A stretch of DNA of 64,000 nucleotides. Origin: Chionis minor (lineage: Eukaryota > Chordata > Aves > Charadriiformes > Chionididae). Each line of letters begins with the position of its first letter. The first letter of the stretch is position 1. A program made the translations under genes and the position numbers. Location of the stretch: the NCBI GenBank assembly GCA_013398295.1, contig VZSF01003242.1, positions 86,794 through 150,793 on the forward strand, given 5' to 3'. This document shows positions 39,301-49,878 of this stretch, one piece after another. The notes beneath the pieces were generated by a model. It worked only from the letters and a program-made list of their open reading frames with translations, was not told the DNA's origin and did no database searches.

Positions 39301-42300
39301 AGCAATGGGAAAACCAGAACATATCCAGAAAGACAGATATCTTTGGCAGCATACGTAAAAAAAAAAAAAAAAGAGGTGGGGACAAATTGTAGGAGAGCAG
39401 CTACAATAGACCTCCACGGTCTTCAGGAATCAGGGAGGATAAGGGTACAGTTTAAAAAGCCTGATATAGCTACGAGTAAGCAGTTTGTTGGACTGGCCAC
39501 ACGCCCTGCATTGTCTTCTTGTTGCATTAATATCTTCCCCCAGAGGAGCAAAAACCCAACTATGTACTGATATAGCAATTGTCAATTAGTCAACTATTAA
39601 TCTCTAGACTTTTCAAATTTACAAACACTCGTGGTATTTCTGTTAAAGGGTCTAATTTAATATCTCATTTATTGTTTCTCTGTTGTTACGATCACAAAAG
39701 TATACACCTAACAGTCCTCTATGTAAATACATATATAACCCATTACACCTGGTTAGTTTTAATTTGATCCTTATTGTCACCAAATCACTTCAGCATTATA
39801 AAACTAATAAACTGGAAGCATAGTTTCAAATACATCATCTCGGAAGAACAAAACTTTATCAAAAGTGATTGCGTGATAAAGAATGCACTTTTTTCAGTAC
39901 AAAAGAGCAATTAAAGGTTTAAGCAATATTTACTACGTAAATCAATGACATACTTAGTTGCACCATCATCATATGTTCCCATTAACACTATCGTTCCATC
40001 CTGGATGGACTTCAGAAATTCAATAAATGGTGCCACATCTGAAAAGAGAGAGAACACAAAGTTTAACAACAAGCAACCATTCCATACTTAAACACCTGCA
40101 ATGCCTTCACACAAAGGCATTCCTTTTAAGAATATTTTAAATGTACTTATAAATTTATAAAAATATGGTAAGTGGGAGAAAGATAAAATGCAGCAGAGAC
40201 CTCTTCCATTTTATAGCAAGAGTTTCATCAATGTTGAGTAAAGATGTAGCCACTAGAGTGGACACTACTCAGGAAAACAAGTGTGTTTGGTCAACCATAC
40301 CATTCCCTCCCACCTCAACTATTTGTGTCTCTTTAAAGTTGCACCCTCCTCACAATTACAAAAGCAGAGGTGAAGCACTCCCTTAACTATCACCTTAAAC
40401 CACCACAGCAAATGGAGCCTGGAGAAGGCTGGGGGGATATGGGAAGGGAAAGGAATTAAAATTTAAAAAAAGAGGCTTCTAAGTTGTTTCTTTTTAACCA
40501 GCTACGGTAACTGCACCTACCTCCTCCCCACATGTCAAAGAATTTAGTGTCTAATGGTTCTCCTGTTTTACCTGGAGAAAAAGAAATATTTGGTGTTATC
40601 AAATATATCCAAAATTATTTTACAGACAACATACCCAGCTATTCTTAATGACTCAGAGAAAGTGCTGCAGAAGACAACATATAGATCAATCACTAAGGTA
40701 ACTCTCATCTTTTACGAAGATTGCTCCTTAAACAGCATAGTAGTTTGTGAAAAGGTGCAGGAAAAGATAAGAGGAACGAAAGAGAGAAGATGCAAACTTC
40801 TGATTTTGCTTCAAGTGGATATAAAAATAAAACAAAAAGCCCACAGTCTTGGACTAAAGAGAATTCACTTTATGTATTTGCCTTTTTTTTTTTTCATTTT
40901 TGCAATAATAGATAGTACAGCTATAGGTTGCCTTTAGTGCCACATAGAAAGTAAGAAAGATTAAAATTACACTGCATGTTTTGCTACAGACTGGAAATTC
41001 TTAGTCGATTTAAACATCCACAACAAATAGAAGGAAGCAAACAATATAGTAATCTCAATTTTTTTTCTTACTATGCTGTCTACAAAGGCAGTATTTGATG
41101 GAAGGCAGAGTTTTCTTTTTAATACATACTTTCATTTAAAGTTTGGAAGACAGTGAGAAAGACTGGCAGCTACATAATATGAAGGTAGGTATTTTGGTTT
41201 TGAACAGACTGAGACAATTTAGGAGGGCAAAATAAGATTAGGCGAGTATTGTTCAAGTCATGTTTTAGATGATGTAAACCTGAGAACAGTCCAAAAATAA
41301 CACAAATTTATATTACAGTAAAATGACAAAGTGCTATCTTGGTGCTACAAGGAATTGCATCCTACACATTTAAGGAAAAATCTGCCAGTACTGACATTCA
41401 GTTCAGCTTTCAAGGTAATCAAGGTGACATACGGGTAAATTTGTTTGGTTTTAATTAAAGTTAAGAATCCTGAGCACAATTACGTAACATGATGCATTTA
41501 GGGACAAGATCTATAGATATGGACTAATCATATATACTGTATATACTGATTTCACAGTAAAATGAAAACTTACACACAAAAAAGTGTAAGTTCCAAAGTC
41601 TGACATTGTCTCGGTATAAATATGCTGAATGCTTCCTTTTCTCCTGCTGCTTGCCTACCACTATCCCTTAGTATTCCACCCTCAATTTCAGAAACAACTT
41701 GAAAATTAAACCAATCTGCTCACTTAAAATGTCACTTACCATTGACCAAGGCCACATTTATTCCTCTGCCAACATTATTTTTAACTCCACTCATTAAACT
41801 GAAAGAAAATGAAACAATTTTTAATAGGACAGTTTTCCGATGTGAAATATTTCTGATTTTTAAATAGGACCAATCAAATTGGAAGACATACATAGTTGAA
41901 AGACCACATGTTCATGAGTACTTAAATGAAACAAAGTCTCCTTGAACTAATCTGCATGCTCTTGTGGCACCACCCAACCGAGAACAACAGATTGGCTATC
42001 CCCAGTTGTATCCATTTCATTTGATCGCATAATCATCCCGGTTTCAAAGTATGTGTGTATCTTTAAAGTGTCACAAAAAAATAAAGTGCTATTAATGTAT
42101 TTAAGAAGATTCCTTGCAGTTAAAGAGCCTGAGAGAAATAATAATTTGAGGAGCTAAGCACAGTCACATGACCAACATTTTAAGCTTTTTTTGTAAGTAC
42201 ACGAGGAACAAAGATGTGTTAATGAGTTCAAAAGCTAACAGAACAAAGGCATTTAAAATAATTATTGCAGCATCACACTCAGAAAAAAGAAAGTCAAAGC

Positions 42301-45300
42301 AGTTAGCTACTTGTACCTATAATAGGACACCTAAATCCAAGAAAAAATGTAAATACACTGGTGGGACTTTAAACAGAAGCTGAATCTTGGAGTACAGTTA
42401 CACATACCAACAAAACCAACAGCCTGTGACAGCAATTGCACAGCCAAACTCAGAGTGGCAAAGGAGCCAGGAAGAGGACACACGCTGTGAAATGGAAGCT
42501 TTTCAGAGCTGTAAAGTAGAGCTAACGGGAACGAAGGTCAGGACAGTTGGGTAGGATGCCGTACTGCCTTGGGCCACGGCAGGTGTACCGCTCCAGTGAG
42601 AGGAAGCTTCCAGACCTCATCCTTTTTCACTGGCACCTTATAAAGATCTCTGTTCCTCCCCCGAGCCCCAAATATCCCAGCATTAACATTTGAAAGCTAG
42701 GAGTAAAAAAGTTAACATGCACAAGGAGAAACAGGAGTACGGGTTGAAACACACACAAATACGACATCAGCTTTCTCATGCCAACTTATTACCAGCAGGC
42801 TAGGAACAAGAAATGGTCTGTCACACAAGCATGGCAAAAAAAACACAACTTCCTCCGTGATGCTACGTTTTACACCCAGGATGAAGACAGAAGGCCAAAT
42901 TTAGAGGAATGTCAAATTCAATAGACAAGTACCAGGAACAGACTCAGTATTAGCTATTCAAGAGAGGCCGTGAAAGAGTTAATGGTAACTCCTGGCGCAG
43001 TAAATTGCTTTTTAAAGAACTAGTAATCAGAGATGAAAAAGCCGTATTCTTCTGTTAGTCCTCTAAGTTATACCATCTGCCAAAAATTCTGATTAAAATC
43101 AATTAACTCTAATTCAGTAACTTCTGAAACTGAAGACTTGAAACGTTCTGCTGGAAGGCAGAGTTCAGTTCTGGTTATTAGGGAATTCCAGAAGTATTTC
43201 AGCCACTGGACGATCACTTCTCCAATCACATGATTTCACATCATGTCTGAGCATCCTTTCTAAACAATAAAAACATATAGCAAATAAAGACAGAAAACAT
43301 AAATGAAAAAAAGGCAGTGAAGTTCCAAACACGTTCCTTCGCTCACGTAAGATTTAGTGGACATTTAATTTATCAAAAAGAATAAGAACTTCCTTTTATT
43401 TTAACTACAAAATTCCCTGTAAATAAATACCAGTCAAAAAATGTCCAGTATTGGGGTGACTAGATGCTGAAAATCCACACATACATAACAAAAGTTATAA
43501 TGGATTTCAGACAACAAAAAAAAAATCCGAATACAAGAATTACTAGTTATCAAAGGAATGTAGTGTGCCATTCCACTGTAAGGTTACCATGGCACAATCA
43601 TGCAACTGGCTTCTTCACAGAAATAGTAAAACTGCACGGAGAAGTTGCTGGTACAGAAGTATAGCAGTATCATCTCTTCTTCTAAAAAGCCCATGAAGTA
43701 GCAACTGCAATATTTAATATTTTGATGATGACTACAATATGTTCCAATTTGGAGTATGTCCTTCCATATAGGAGAACAAGGCTACAGCTGAACTTCTATA
43801 CAGCAGAATTCCTATTTCACAGCAGAATTCCTATTTCACACCAAAATATCTATATAATTAAAAAGTTATGTAATTAGACACATTCCAAATTATATCAGCA
43901 CCTTTAGTGCTCTCATAAACCAAGTGACATCCTTATGTTTAATACACAGCAAAAAACCCCTATATTGTAAATATCATTGATAAATTATGAAAACTTGTTC
44001 CTGGTTCCTTGTCTTAGAAGTATGAAGAAGAATACAAAATAACCAGAAAAAAGCATTTTGCAGGAGTGAGTTCACAAAATATGCCTAAAAAAAGAGCCAC
44101 TAAAAAGGAAGTAAGCTCTTGCAGAGCTCCAAGATACTACTTGACATGCTTGAGATAGCTTGTGTGCCAAGTCACAAACACTACAGGTTGTAATGCCACA
44201 GTTTTCTCACAGGAGGGCAGCCGTTCCTCAGTTTTAGAACTCTTCCAACAACTTACAATCAACAAGTTATGGTAGCTTTTGGAAGGGAAGTCAAATGTCT
44301 TAGGATCAAAGCAGGAGATGGTATAAAATTAATCAAATTTTCTGGTGAACATTTAAATCGGCATTACAAGGAATTCAGAAAGATTTTTCCCAAGAGAAAC
44401 TGGACTTAAGACTCCAATAGCTGTGCACCAAGGTGTGCACTAGTATTAGAAGAACAGAGGGCTTCTTGCCAGCAACTACTTTGTTTTCATCGCTTTCTTC
44501 AGTGAAATACCCAGCAGAAGACTTATTTTCTTTTTTGGGGGGGACAGGAACAACAATCTCTTCCTAGTTAACCAGTAAGGGGGACATTAATAAAAAACAC
44601 AAACAAAAAACACTACAATCCTGAAGGTAAAGTATTACTTGCGCTCCCACAACTTTTAATCAGCGAATCACCTTAAGTCTTCACAGATATTAAGCTTCCT
44701 AGCAACCAGAATGAGAAGGTAGCAGGTTTTGTAATAAATAAATAAATGTAATAAACCAGCATTTTCACAACCATTTTAAATTTATTAAACTTTAGTTACC
44801 ATCAACACAATTAAATAACTACTGATCATTAAAATACTATTTTTCCCCTTCTGAAGTCATCCTTTAAAGAAAAATGGATAACATGTTCTGACACTAGCGC
44901 TATGGAAATAGATAGTTTAAAAGATGGCTTATAAAAGACGACTTGCAAAAGACAATTCCACAGCAGTTTTAACTGATGACATCCAACTAGAAATATCAAG
45001 AGTAATTACTTAAAAAGACAACTGCTCATTGAATTACTATTTAGAGGCACAAGAACAAGTTACTTGGAAGCAAGCTTGCATCTGACTTAAAGTCTAACTA
45101 ATCCTTACGTCTGTAAACCTGAAATAAAGCATAAGCTATCCTGCATGTATTAAAATAGCATACCTTTCTGAATTTACTGCAGAGTATTATATGTGCTTCA
45201 TCAGAGATTAAGTTAAAATGCAATACAAGTTTTTCATGTGGTCAAACCGTTGGCAAAACACAACCTATGAAGAATCATTTAAACTACTGATTCTGTGTGC

Positions 45301-48300
45301 AAAGTGATCCAAGACGACATTTGAAAGAGATACTTGGAGACAATAGGTAAAAATACTTACACATTATCTTCTACACAAATTTTAGGTCCAACTACATTTG
45401 CTGCTCCACTTGCCATTTTGAATGCAAAATGCTTTTCAGGACAAGCTTTAGAGATCCCACATTTGTATCTTGGAGGTTTTGTAGCTTTCAAAAGGAAATA
45501 AAACAGGATTTTAGAGACAACACCACGGGTAGGTTAACAGAGAAGTATCAGTTTTCTGAAGGAATTCAAGAAAAAGAACAAAGACAAACGGTATCTCATC
45601 CGCAGTTTCATAGCAGCTTAAAATAATCTAGGTTCCAGCAGCACCCCATTATTCTACCACTTGTTCTCACCCCCCTGCTTGCTCTGGTACTGTCATCAAA
45701 AGCCACAAGGCAAAACTACAAGTGAAATGCTAGCAAAAGACAGACTTAGCCAGCAATTCAGGAAAACAAGGAAAAGAGGAAAATCAGTTTCTGATTGCAT
45801 TTGAAGTGTAATTAAGACTTTCTTGACTAAAAAAAATTCAAGTCTTTCTGTTATTAGTAAAAGCTAGTCACAGCAGTAACACATGCATATGAACACTCAC
45901 AGTGTGCAGCTGCATCTAGTGCTGATCTAGCTAAAATGAAAAAAAAGAGTTTTACAAGATGTTAATATTAAAGCGTCATCTGATATAAAAGATCCTATAA
46001 ATTTAAAACATTTCTGTACCCCTATAAAAACAGGTTGGTTGGAATGAAGCATCAAATACATCTGAACATTATATTCCAATATAAAACACTGACCTTTACA
46101 CGGTAGAAGAAAGAAAGTGATCAGGAACCACATTTAGAAGCACTGCCTTAATTTGTGACACACTGATTAAGCACGAAGATCCCTGGCAATACAAAGCCAC
46201 CAGGGATTGGTGGAGGCGTGGGCACTAAGGGGAAATTAATTCCCTTCTTACATCTTTACCAGGATGGGGTTTCCTTTCACCTCACACTCCTGCAACTCGG
46301 GTGTCCTTGAACCCAATCATTCACGACCCTCTCTCTTGGGATTAGGAGGAGACACAAGTGACCTCATCTATGCACGTACCTACAATACATCTGTAACACT
46401 TAATGACACCCGTGTCTCTTCAACAATTCTTAAAGACGTCAGCTCACACTGTAGTAATCTGGAGTTAAATAACACAAACCCTACCCATGGACCTAAACCT
46501 GTTTTTTCTGTAATGGAAAGCCCCTTTAAAGATAAAGTCAGTTCAGAACATAGACTGAGTTTTAAGTCAGTTCAGCTGCTAATCCTTTTCCGTGTAGAAC
46601 CTGGGCACATCTGAAGTGTTTTGATTACTGCACATTCAATTGTACATGGTAGAGTACTTGTGCAAGCAAAAAAAGCCCACCCAAAACATAAATTTTGAAT
46701 TGCTTAAGCAGCAGAAAAGGCAGACTGAGAACGTAATTACCACTTAATAGAAAAAGCAGATAAAATTAAGCATACTGGGCAGGCAAACGAATCAAACTTA
46801 TTAAGAGTAGGTTCAATATTTCATACAGAAAATAACTTAATACACATTATATATGTATAATATATAAAAAAAATCAACAAGTACACACATTAAAAATAAA
46901 TACAGAATTCTTAAGTGTAAGATCCTAAGACAAGCTTAAAACAAAATGAATATGATATTCTCGATTATGACTCCAGTAATTAATAATAGATGTCCAGAGA
47001 AAACAATCATCACTTACCAAATATTTGTCCTAAGTTTGCATCCATTTTTATTTCAAACACTTGAGATATGACATAAAATGTCAATAAAAATATTGCTATG
47101 ACTACTACCAACTTCGCGGCACCTATTCAGAAGCAGAGAAAAATTTCAAAAAAATTATCTGTGAATGATAACATTAATTTTATCAAAAATTAATTACAGG
47201 AGAAATATGTATTAGATTAAGGGGAACTCCGAAACAGAATGATCATTTTCTGACTCACTGAACAGACGTAATCTGCAGGAAATAGACATTATAATGTAGG
47301 ATGCAATCGAGCCAGTCCATGAGGTTACTACACCAAACACGCACCCTGCTCTCAGCTTTCTCCAGCTGCATCGCTTACCTGACACCAGCTCAGCCCAGAA
47401 GCCAGGACAGACCACAGACTTTTCTATGGAAATTCAGTTTAACAAAATGAACTAAGCTGATCTAACTGGCTGCTGTCCAAAGGGGAAGTTCCTACTTTCC
47501 CCCCATTCCAGTTCCCTGTTCTTAGCCATGTGTACCTATTTCTTCACTGTTCACAAACACTCCTCTTTGTTCTTCCCAACCCCCCCAATTAAGCCACCTC
47601 TATTTTAACATATTGCCAAGACTGAGCAATCAGGGATCTGTTCATATGCTGTAGCTTGGTTGCTCTGGTCAGTCAGGTCTGAGCATTACATTAAAAAAAA
47701 AAACCTAAACCAATCAACAACAACAAAAGAAAGCCTCCTCTTCAACAAATTTAAATTACTGACCTTCAAGAAGTGAGTATGAAGACTCAAAAGAGCTACT
47801 TTAAAAAGTAATAAAAAGCAGTACCTCTCCCCTCCCTCTTTTAATATGTTGAAGCTACAGGTAGCTTGAAGTTTTGCAAGCCTAACTAACTTTGTCCAGT
47901 GCTGAGCAGTCAAACTGCCTCCTGGGAGAAGAGCTGGAAGCACACAATCACACCAATTTACATCTGAAACAGAAACTGGGGTGTACGAGGTACTGCCATG
48001 AACCCTGCCATTTTTTTAAGCTTAATTTTCATTACGTTTTCAGAGAATACTCCGCTCTTAGCTTACTGTAAAATACTAACTGACTGAGAGCAGAAGTTAG
48101 GTGAGGAGGCTTCTGATCAACACACCACCTTCCTGTCTCATCCCAGTATGCCAAACTGTTTGGAAGAAGCAAACTCACAGCATGCTTCTGTTTCTCAGAT
48201 TGCCAGCCAAATAAATCCTTCAGAAAAAAACCCAAACGTATGTACTCCTGCTGATCTCAGACTGCTGCTATGACAGGCTGTTCAGAAAACCTTAAAATAG

Positions 48301-49830
48301 ACAGATTACTCAGCCTTCAGAGGGATGAGAGATGTTAATCAACCCTTCCAAAAGGCTAAAAAAAGATAAGGGGATAGAAAGTGAAAAGAAAGATGAAGAG
48401 ATAAAACTTTTTTCTTTGCTTGTAGTTTGGCCTTCCTCTCCCACTTCGCTTTTTCAGGTGTGTGAGCACATACATACTATGTAAGAAAACACAGATGCAA
48501 ACTTCATTTAAAAACATTATGCTGCAAAGATTATTGCATTTGAAGGGAAGGGAACCACGTGTAAGCACTAGAGAAAAGAGATGACCTGAACATTCATTAA
48601 GAAGTGGAGAAGAGGTTTTCAAAGCGACACTGCTTAAAAAGACAAGATAGCACAAGATTTTGGAATGTATCACCTAGCAAGCAGCACTGGGGGAGCACAC
48701 TGTTCAGTAGACAGTAGGGGAGATGTACGAGAACGAGTGGTAACCGTCCCCTCCACTCTATATCCTGAGCCTTTCAACTGAACTGCGAGCCCTCCCCTCT
48801 GAGGGAGAGGCAGGAAATCTAGAAAATTCTTTTAGCACTCAAACCAGAACTAGCCTTTTTGCCACAAGCTAAACATTCTATAGGAACCGCTGCATCTTCC
48901 TTGTCTGTGGCTTTTAGCAACAAAAGTAGTCAGATGAAAAAAAAAAAAAAAAAAAGAGGTTTGGGAAAGTCATTTTCCAGGTGACTTCCTGGAACCACCT
49001 TCTAAGAATTGCAGCATTCTCCAGTTCTTTATCAGATTTACTTTAACAGGTCGCTCCCGCTTGTATATATTGACGTTAATAAAACAACTTTAGTAGTGAC
49101 AAAAATAATGACTAATTTCATGCATTAAGAAGGTTAATGTGCAACCCTCTTGGAAAGAGTGTCATTCTCTCTTAGAAGAGCCAACAGATGCTTCTTCTGC
49201 AATGTAACACTACAGCTATTGATGCATCAGAAACTCAAAACCGTTTAATTGCCACACAGGCTATTCTACTGCAAGGAAATGTCTAAAATAATATTTTATT
49301 TTAGCATTATATTGGCAAAGATCTTATTTTTACAACCACTATACCTTCTATCAAGTAGAATCAGTTTCTCGGGCTCTGTACTACAGCAAGTTATTTCTAT
49401 GAAAAGGCTTTTATAGCTTTCAAGCTTCCAGTAACCTTTCAGGAAGTTTCAGGCCTTATATTATAATAATGCATAGCACTTTTAGTGGGGGTGTGAGGCA
49501 CGGTAAAAATCACTTAGGACATCAATCAATTGGCCATTTCCTTACTCCTTCATCATCTTACAGAATTAGCAGCCAAAGTATGTCAACTCACAGCACCTTA
49601 ATCAATCACCGCAGATCATCTGAACAAGTTTAACGAGCTGCTTGCTCTTAGACCATCCCAAATTCCCAAATTAATTTCGCTAAACATCAATTAATGGAAC
49701 AGCAATGCCTGTTATGCCAGTTAAGTTTATTTTAAAACCTTATTGTCACAACTTGTTAGTGTTTTCTATAGCACTTGTTTGACAAGTGACAAGTCTGATT
49801 TTACTGAGCATACTTACCTGCTATTCTCAT
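36213..49830 (-). CDS. FAM3C: FAM3C (ILEI), complete coding span of nine coding exons
   Basis: FAM3C is a small secreted/Golgi protein of the FAM3 GG-lectin-like family, known as interleukin-like EMT inducer. Coding pieces in transcript order are 49818-49830, 47018-47122, 45901-45930, 45361-45484, 41740-41798, 40521-40571, 39954-40038, 37371-37497 and 36213-36302. They total 684 nt, or 227 codons plus TAA, with every junction GT-AG and in phase. Visible features: an N-terminal hydrophobic signal/anchor (about residues 8-26, [18 protein letters not shown]), a short linker, then a compact domain from about residue 55. Cysteines fall at 58, 64, 86, 185 and 221; C58-C86 and C64-C221 are the disulfides known in the family. 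The family motifs [21 protein letters not shown] and [16 protein letters not shown] are intact. The gene is convergent with WNT16. Nothing suggests a pseudogene. Confidence 0.97.
36303..37370 (-). other. FAM3C: FAM3C intron 9 (1.07 kb)
   Basis: An AT-rich GT-AG intron, GTTTGT to TTCACAG in sense. No embedded gene is seen. Confidence 0.9.
37371..37497 (-). CDS. FAM3C: FAM3C exon 9
   Basis: In sense, TTTTCCAG|GCTTAATGAG to GAGCAG|GTTTGT. It supplies the last base of K156, then [19 protein letters not shown] and [20 protein letters not shown] to FEQ. It holds the most conserved FAM3 segment, [15 protein letters not shown] with C185. Confidence 0.97.
37498..39953 (-). other. FAM3C: FAM3C intron 8 (2.46 kb)
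   Basis: A GT-AG intron (GTATGT to TTTTCCAG). It contains an A run of about 17 at 39358-39373 and no recognised element. Short + strand frames near 39076-39570 have no support. Confidence 0.9.
39954..40038 (-). CDS. FAM3C: FAM3C exon 8
   Basis: In sense, CTCTTTTCAG|ATGTGGCACC to ACTAA|GTATGT. It encodes [18 protein letters not shown] then [11 protein letters not shown], residues about 128-156, part of the central sheet of the GG-lectin fold. The first and last codons are split by introns. Confidence 0.97.
40039..40520 (-). other. FAM3C: FAM3C intron 7 (482 bp)
   Basis: A short GT-AG intron (GTAGGT to CTTTTCAG). Nothing else is seen. Confidence 0.9.
40521..40571 (-). CDS. FAM3C: FAM3C exon 7 (51 nt)
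   Basis: In sense, TTTTTCTCCAG|GTAAAACAGG to GGAGGAG|GTAGGT. It encodes [17 protein letters not shown], residues 111-127, including the FDMWGG signature of the family. The first and last codons are split (phase 1). Confidence 0.96.
40572..41739 (-). other. FAM3C: FAM3C intron 6 (1.17 kb)
   Basis: A GT-AG intron (GTAAGT to CTCCAG). It is AT-rich, with a T run at about 40878-40890; no gene is seen. Confidence 0.9.
41740..41798 (-). CDS. FAM3C: FAM3C exon 6 (59 nt)
   Basis: In sense, TTTTCTTTCAG|TTTAATGAGT to GTCAATG|GTAAGT. It encodes [19 protein letters not shown], residues 92-110, with V91 and G111 split across introns. The segment [13 protein letters not shown] is typical of FAM3C. Confidence 0.97.
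41799..45360 (-). other. FAM3C: FAM3C intron 5 (3.56 kb)
   Basis: A GT-AG intron (GTAAGT to TTTCAG). It holds a perfect 19-bp tandem duplication at 43801-43838, an A run near 43517 and a poly-G patch near 44536. No other gene was found. Confidence 0.9.
43801..43838. repeat. Perfect 19-bp tandem duplication
   Basis: CAGCAGAATTCCTATTTCA occurs twice head to tail without mismatch, which suggests a recent slippage or duplication. It lies within FAM3C intron 5. Confidence 0.95.
45361..45484 (-). CDS. FAM3C: FAM3C exon 5 (124 nt)
   Basis: In sense, TTCCTTTTGAAAG|CTACAAAACC to GATAATGT|GTAAGT. It encodes S50, then [20 protein letters not shown] and [20 protein letters not shown], with V91 split. 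It carries C58, C64 and C86. The acceptor GAAAG is weaker than the CAG acceptors of the other exons. Confidence 0.97.
45485..45900 (-). other. FAM3C: FAM3C intron 4 (416 bp)
   Basis: A short GT-AG intron (GTGAGT to TTGAAAG). A + strand frame at 45429-45626 crossing it is antisense to exon 5 and not credible. Confidence 0.9.
45901..45930 (-). CDS. FAM3C: FAM3C exon 4, 30-nt micro-exon
   Basis: In sense, CATTTTAG|CTAGATCAGC to GCACACT|GTGAGT. It adds ten residues ([10 protein letters not shown]) between the membrane anchor and the folded domain. Its length is a multiple of three and both junctions are phase 1, so skipping would keep the frame. The matching residues in the mammalian protein and the perfect total length support it. 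Confidence 0.93.
45931..47017 (-). other. FAM3C: FAM3C intron 3 (1.09 kb)
   Basis: A GT-AG intron (GTAAGT to ATTTTAG), AT-rich, with a palindromic TATATATG/CATATATA-like patch near 46844-46866. A 116-codon + strand frame at 46264-46614 lacks any support. Confidence 0.9.
47018..47122 (-). CDS. FAM3C: FAM3C exon 3 (signal/anchor)
   Basis: In sense, CTTCTGAATAG|GTGCCGCGAA to ATATTTG|GTAAGT. It encodes residues 5-39: [20 protein letters not shown] then [15 protein letters not shown]. It contains the uncharged hydrophobic stretch that targets the protein to the secretory pathway as signal peptide or Golgi anchor. Confidence 0.97.
47123..49817 (-). other. FAM3C: FAM3C intron 2 (2.7 kb)
   Basis: A GT-AG intron (GTAAGT to GAATAG). 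A 19-base A run lies at 48937-48955. No other element was recognised. Confidence 0.9.
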
Positions 49831-49878
49831 GTTTAGTCTTCAGCCAGTTAATGACAGTACTGCATTAAAAATAGCCAC
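49818..49878 (-). CDS. FAM3C: FAM3C exon 2 with start codon
   Basis: In sense the exon runs from TTTTTCCCTAG|GTGGCTA to ATAGCAG|GTAAGT. It holds about 48 nt of 5' UTR, then ATG at 49830-49828 and only 13 coding bases (MRIA plus the first base of G5). The ATG context is AAACATGA, with A at -3, and an in-frame TAA sits just upstream (CTAAACATG), so this start is well supported. The acceptor implies at least one earlier noncoding exon. Confidence 0.9.

Noticed and set aside
39343..39373. A run of about 17 as a retroposon tail
   Set aside because: No SINE or processed-gene body is visible next to it; a simple homopolymer is the plainer reading.
46264..46614. 116-codon + strand frame within FAM3C intron 3
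   Set aside because: No homology that I recognise; the composition is not protein-like and it lies antisense in an intron.
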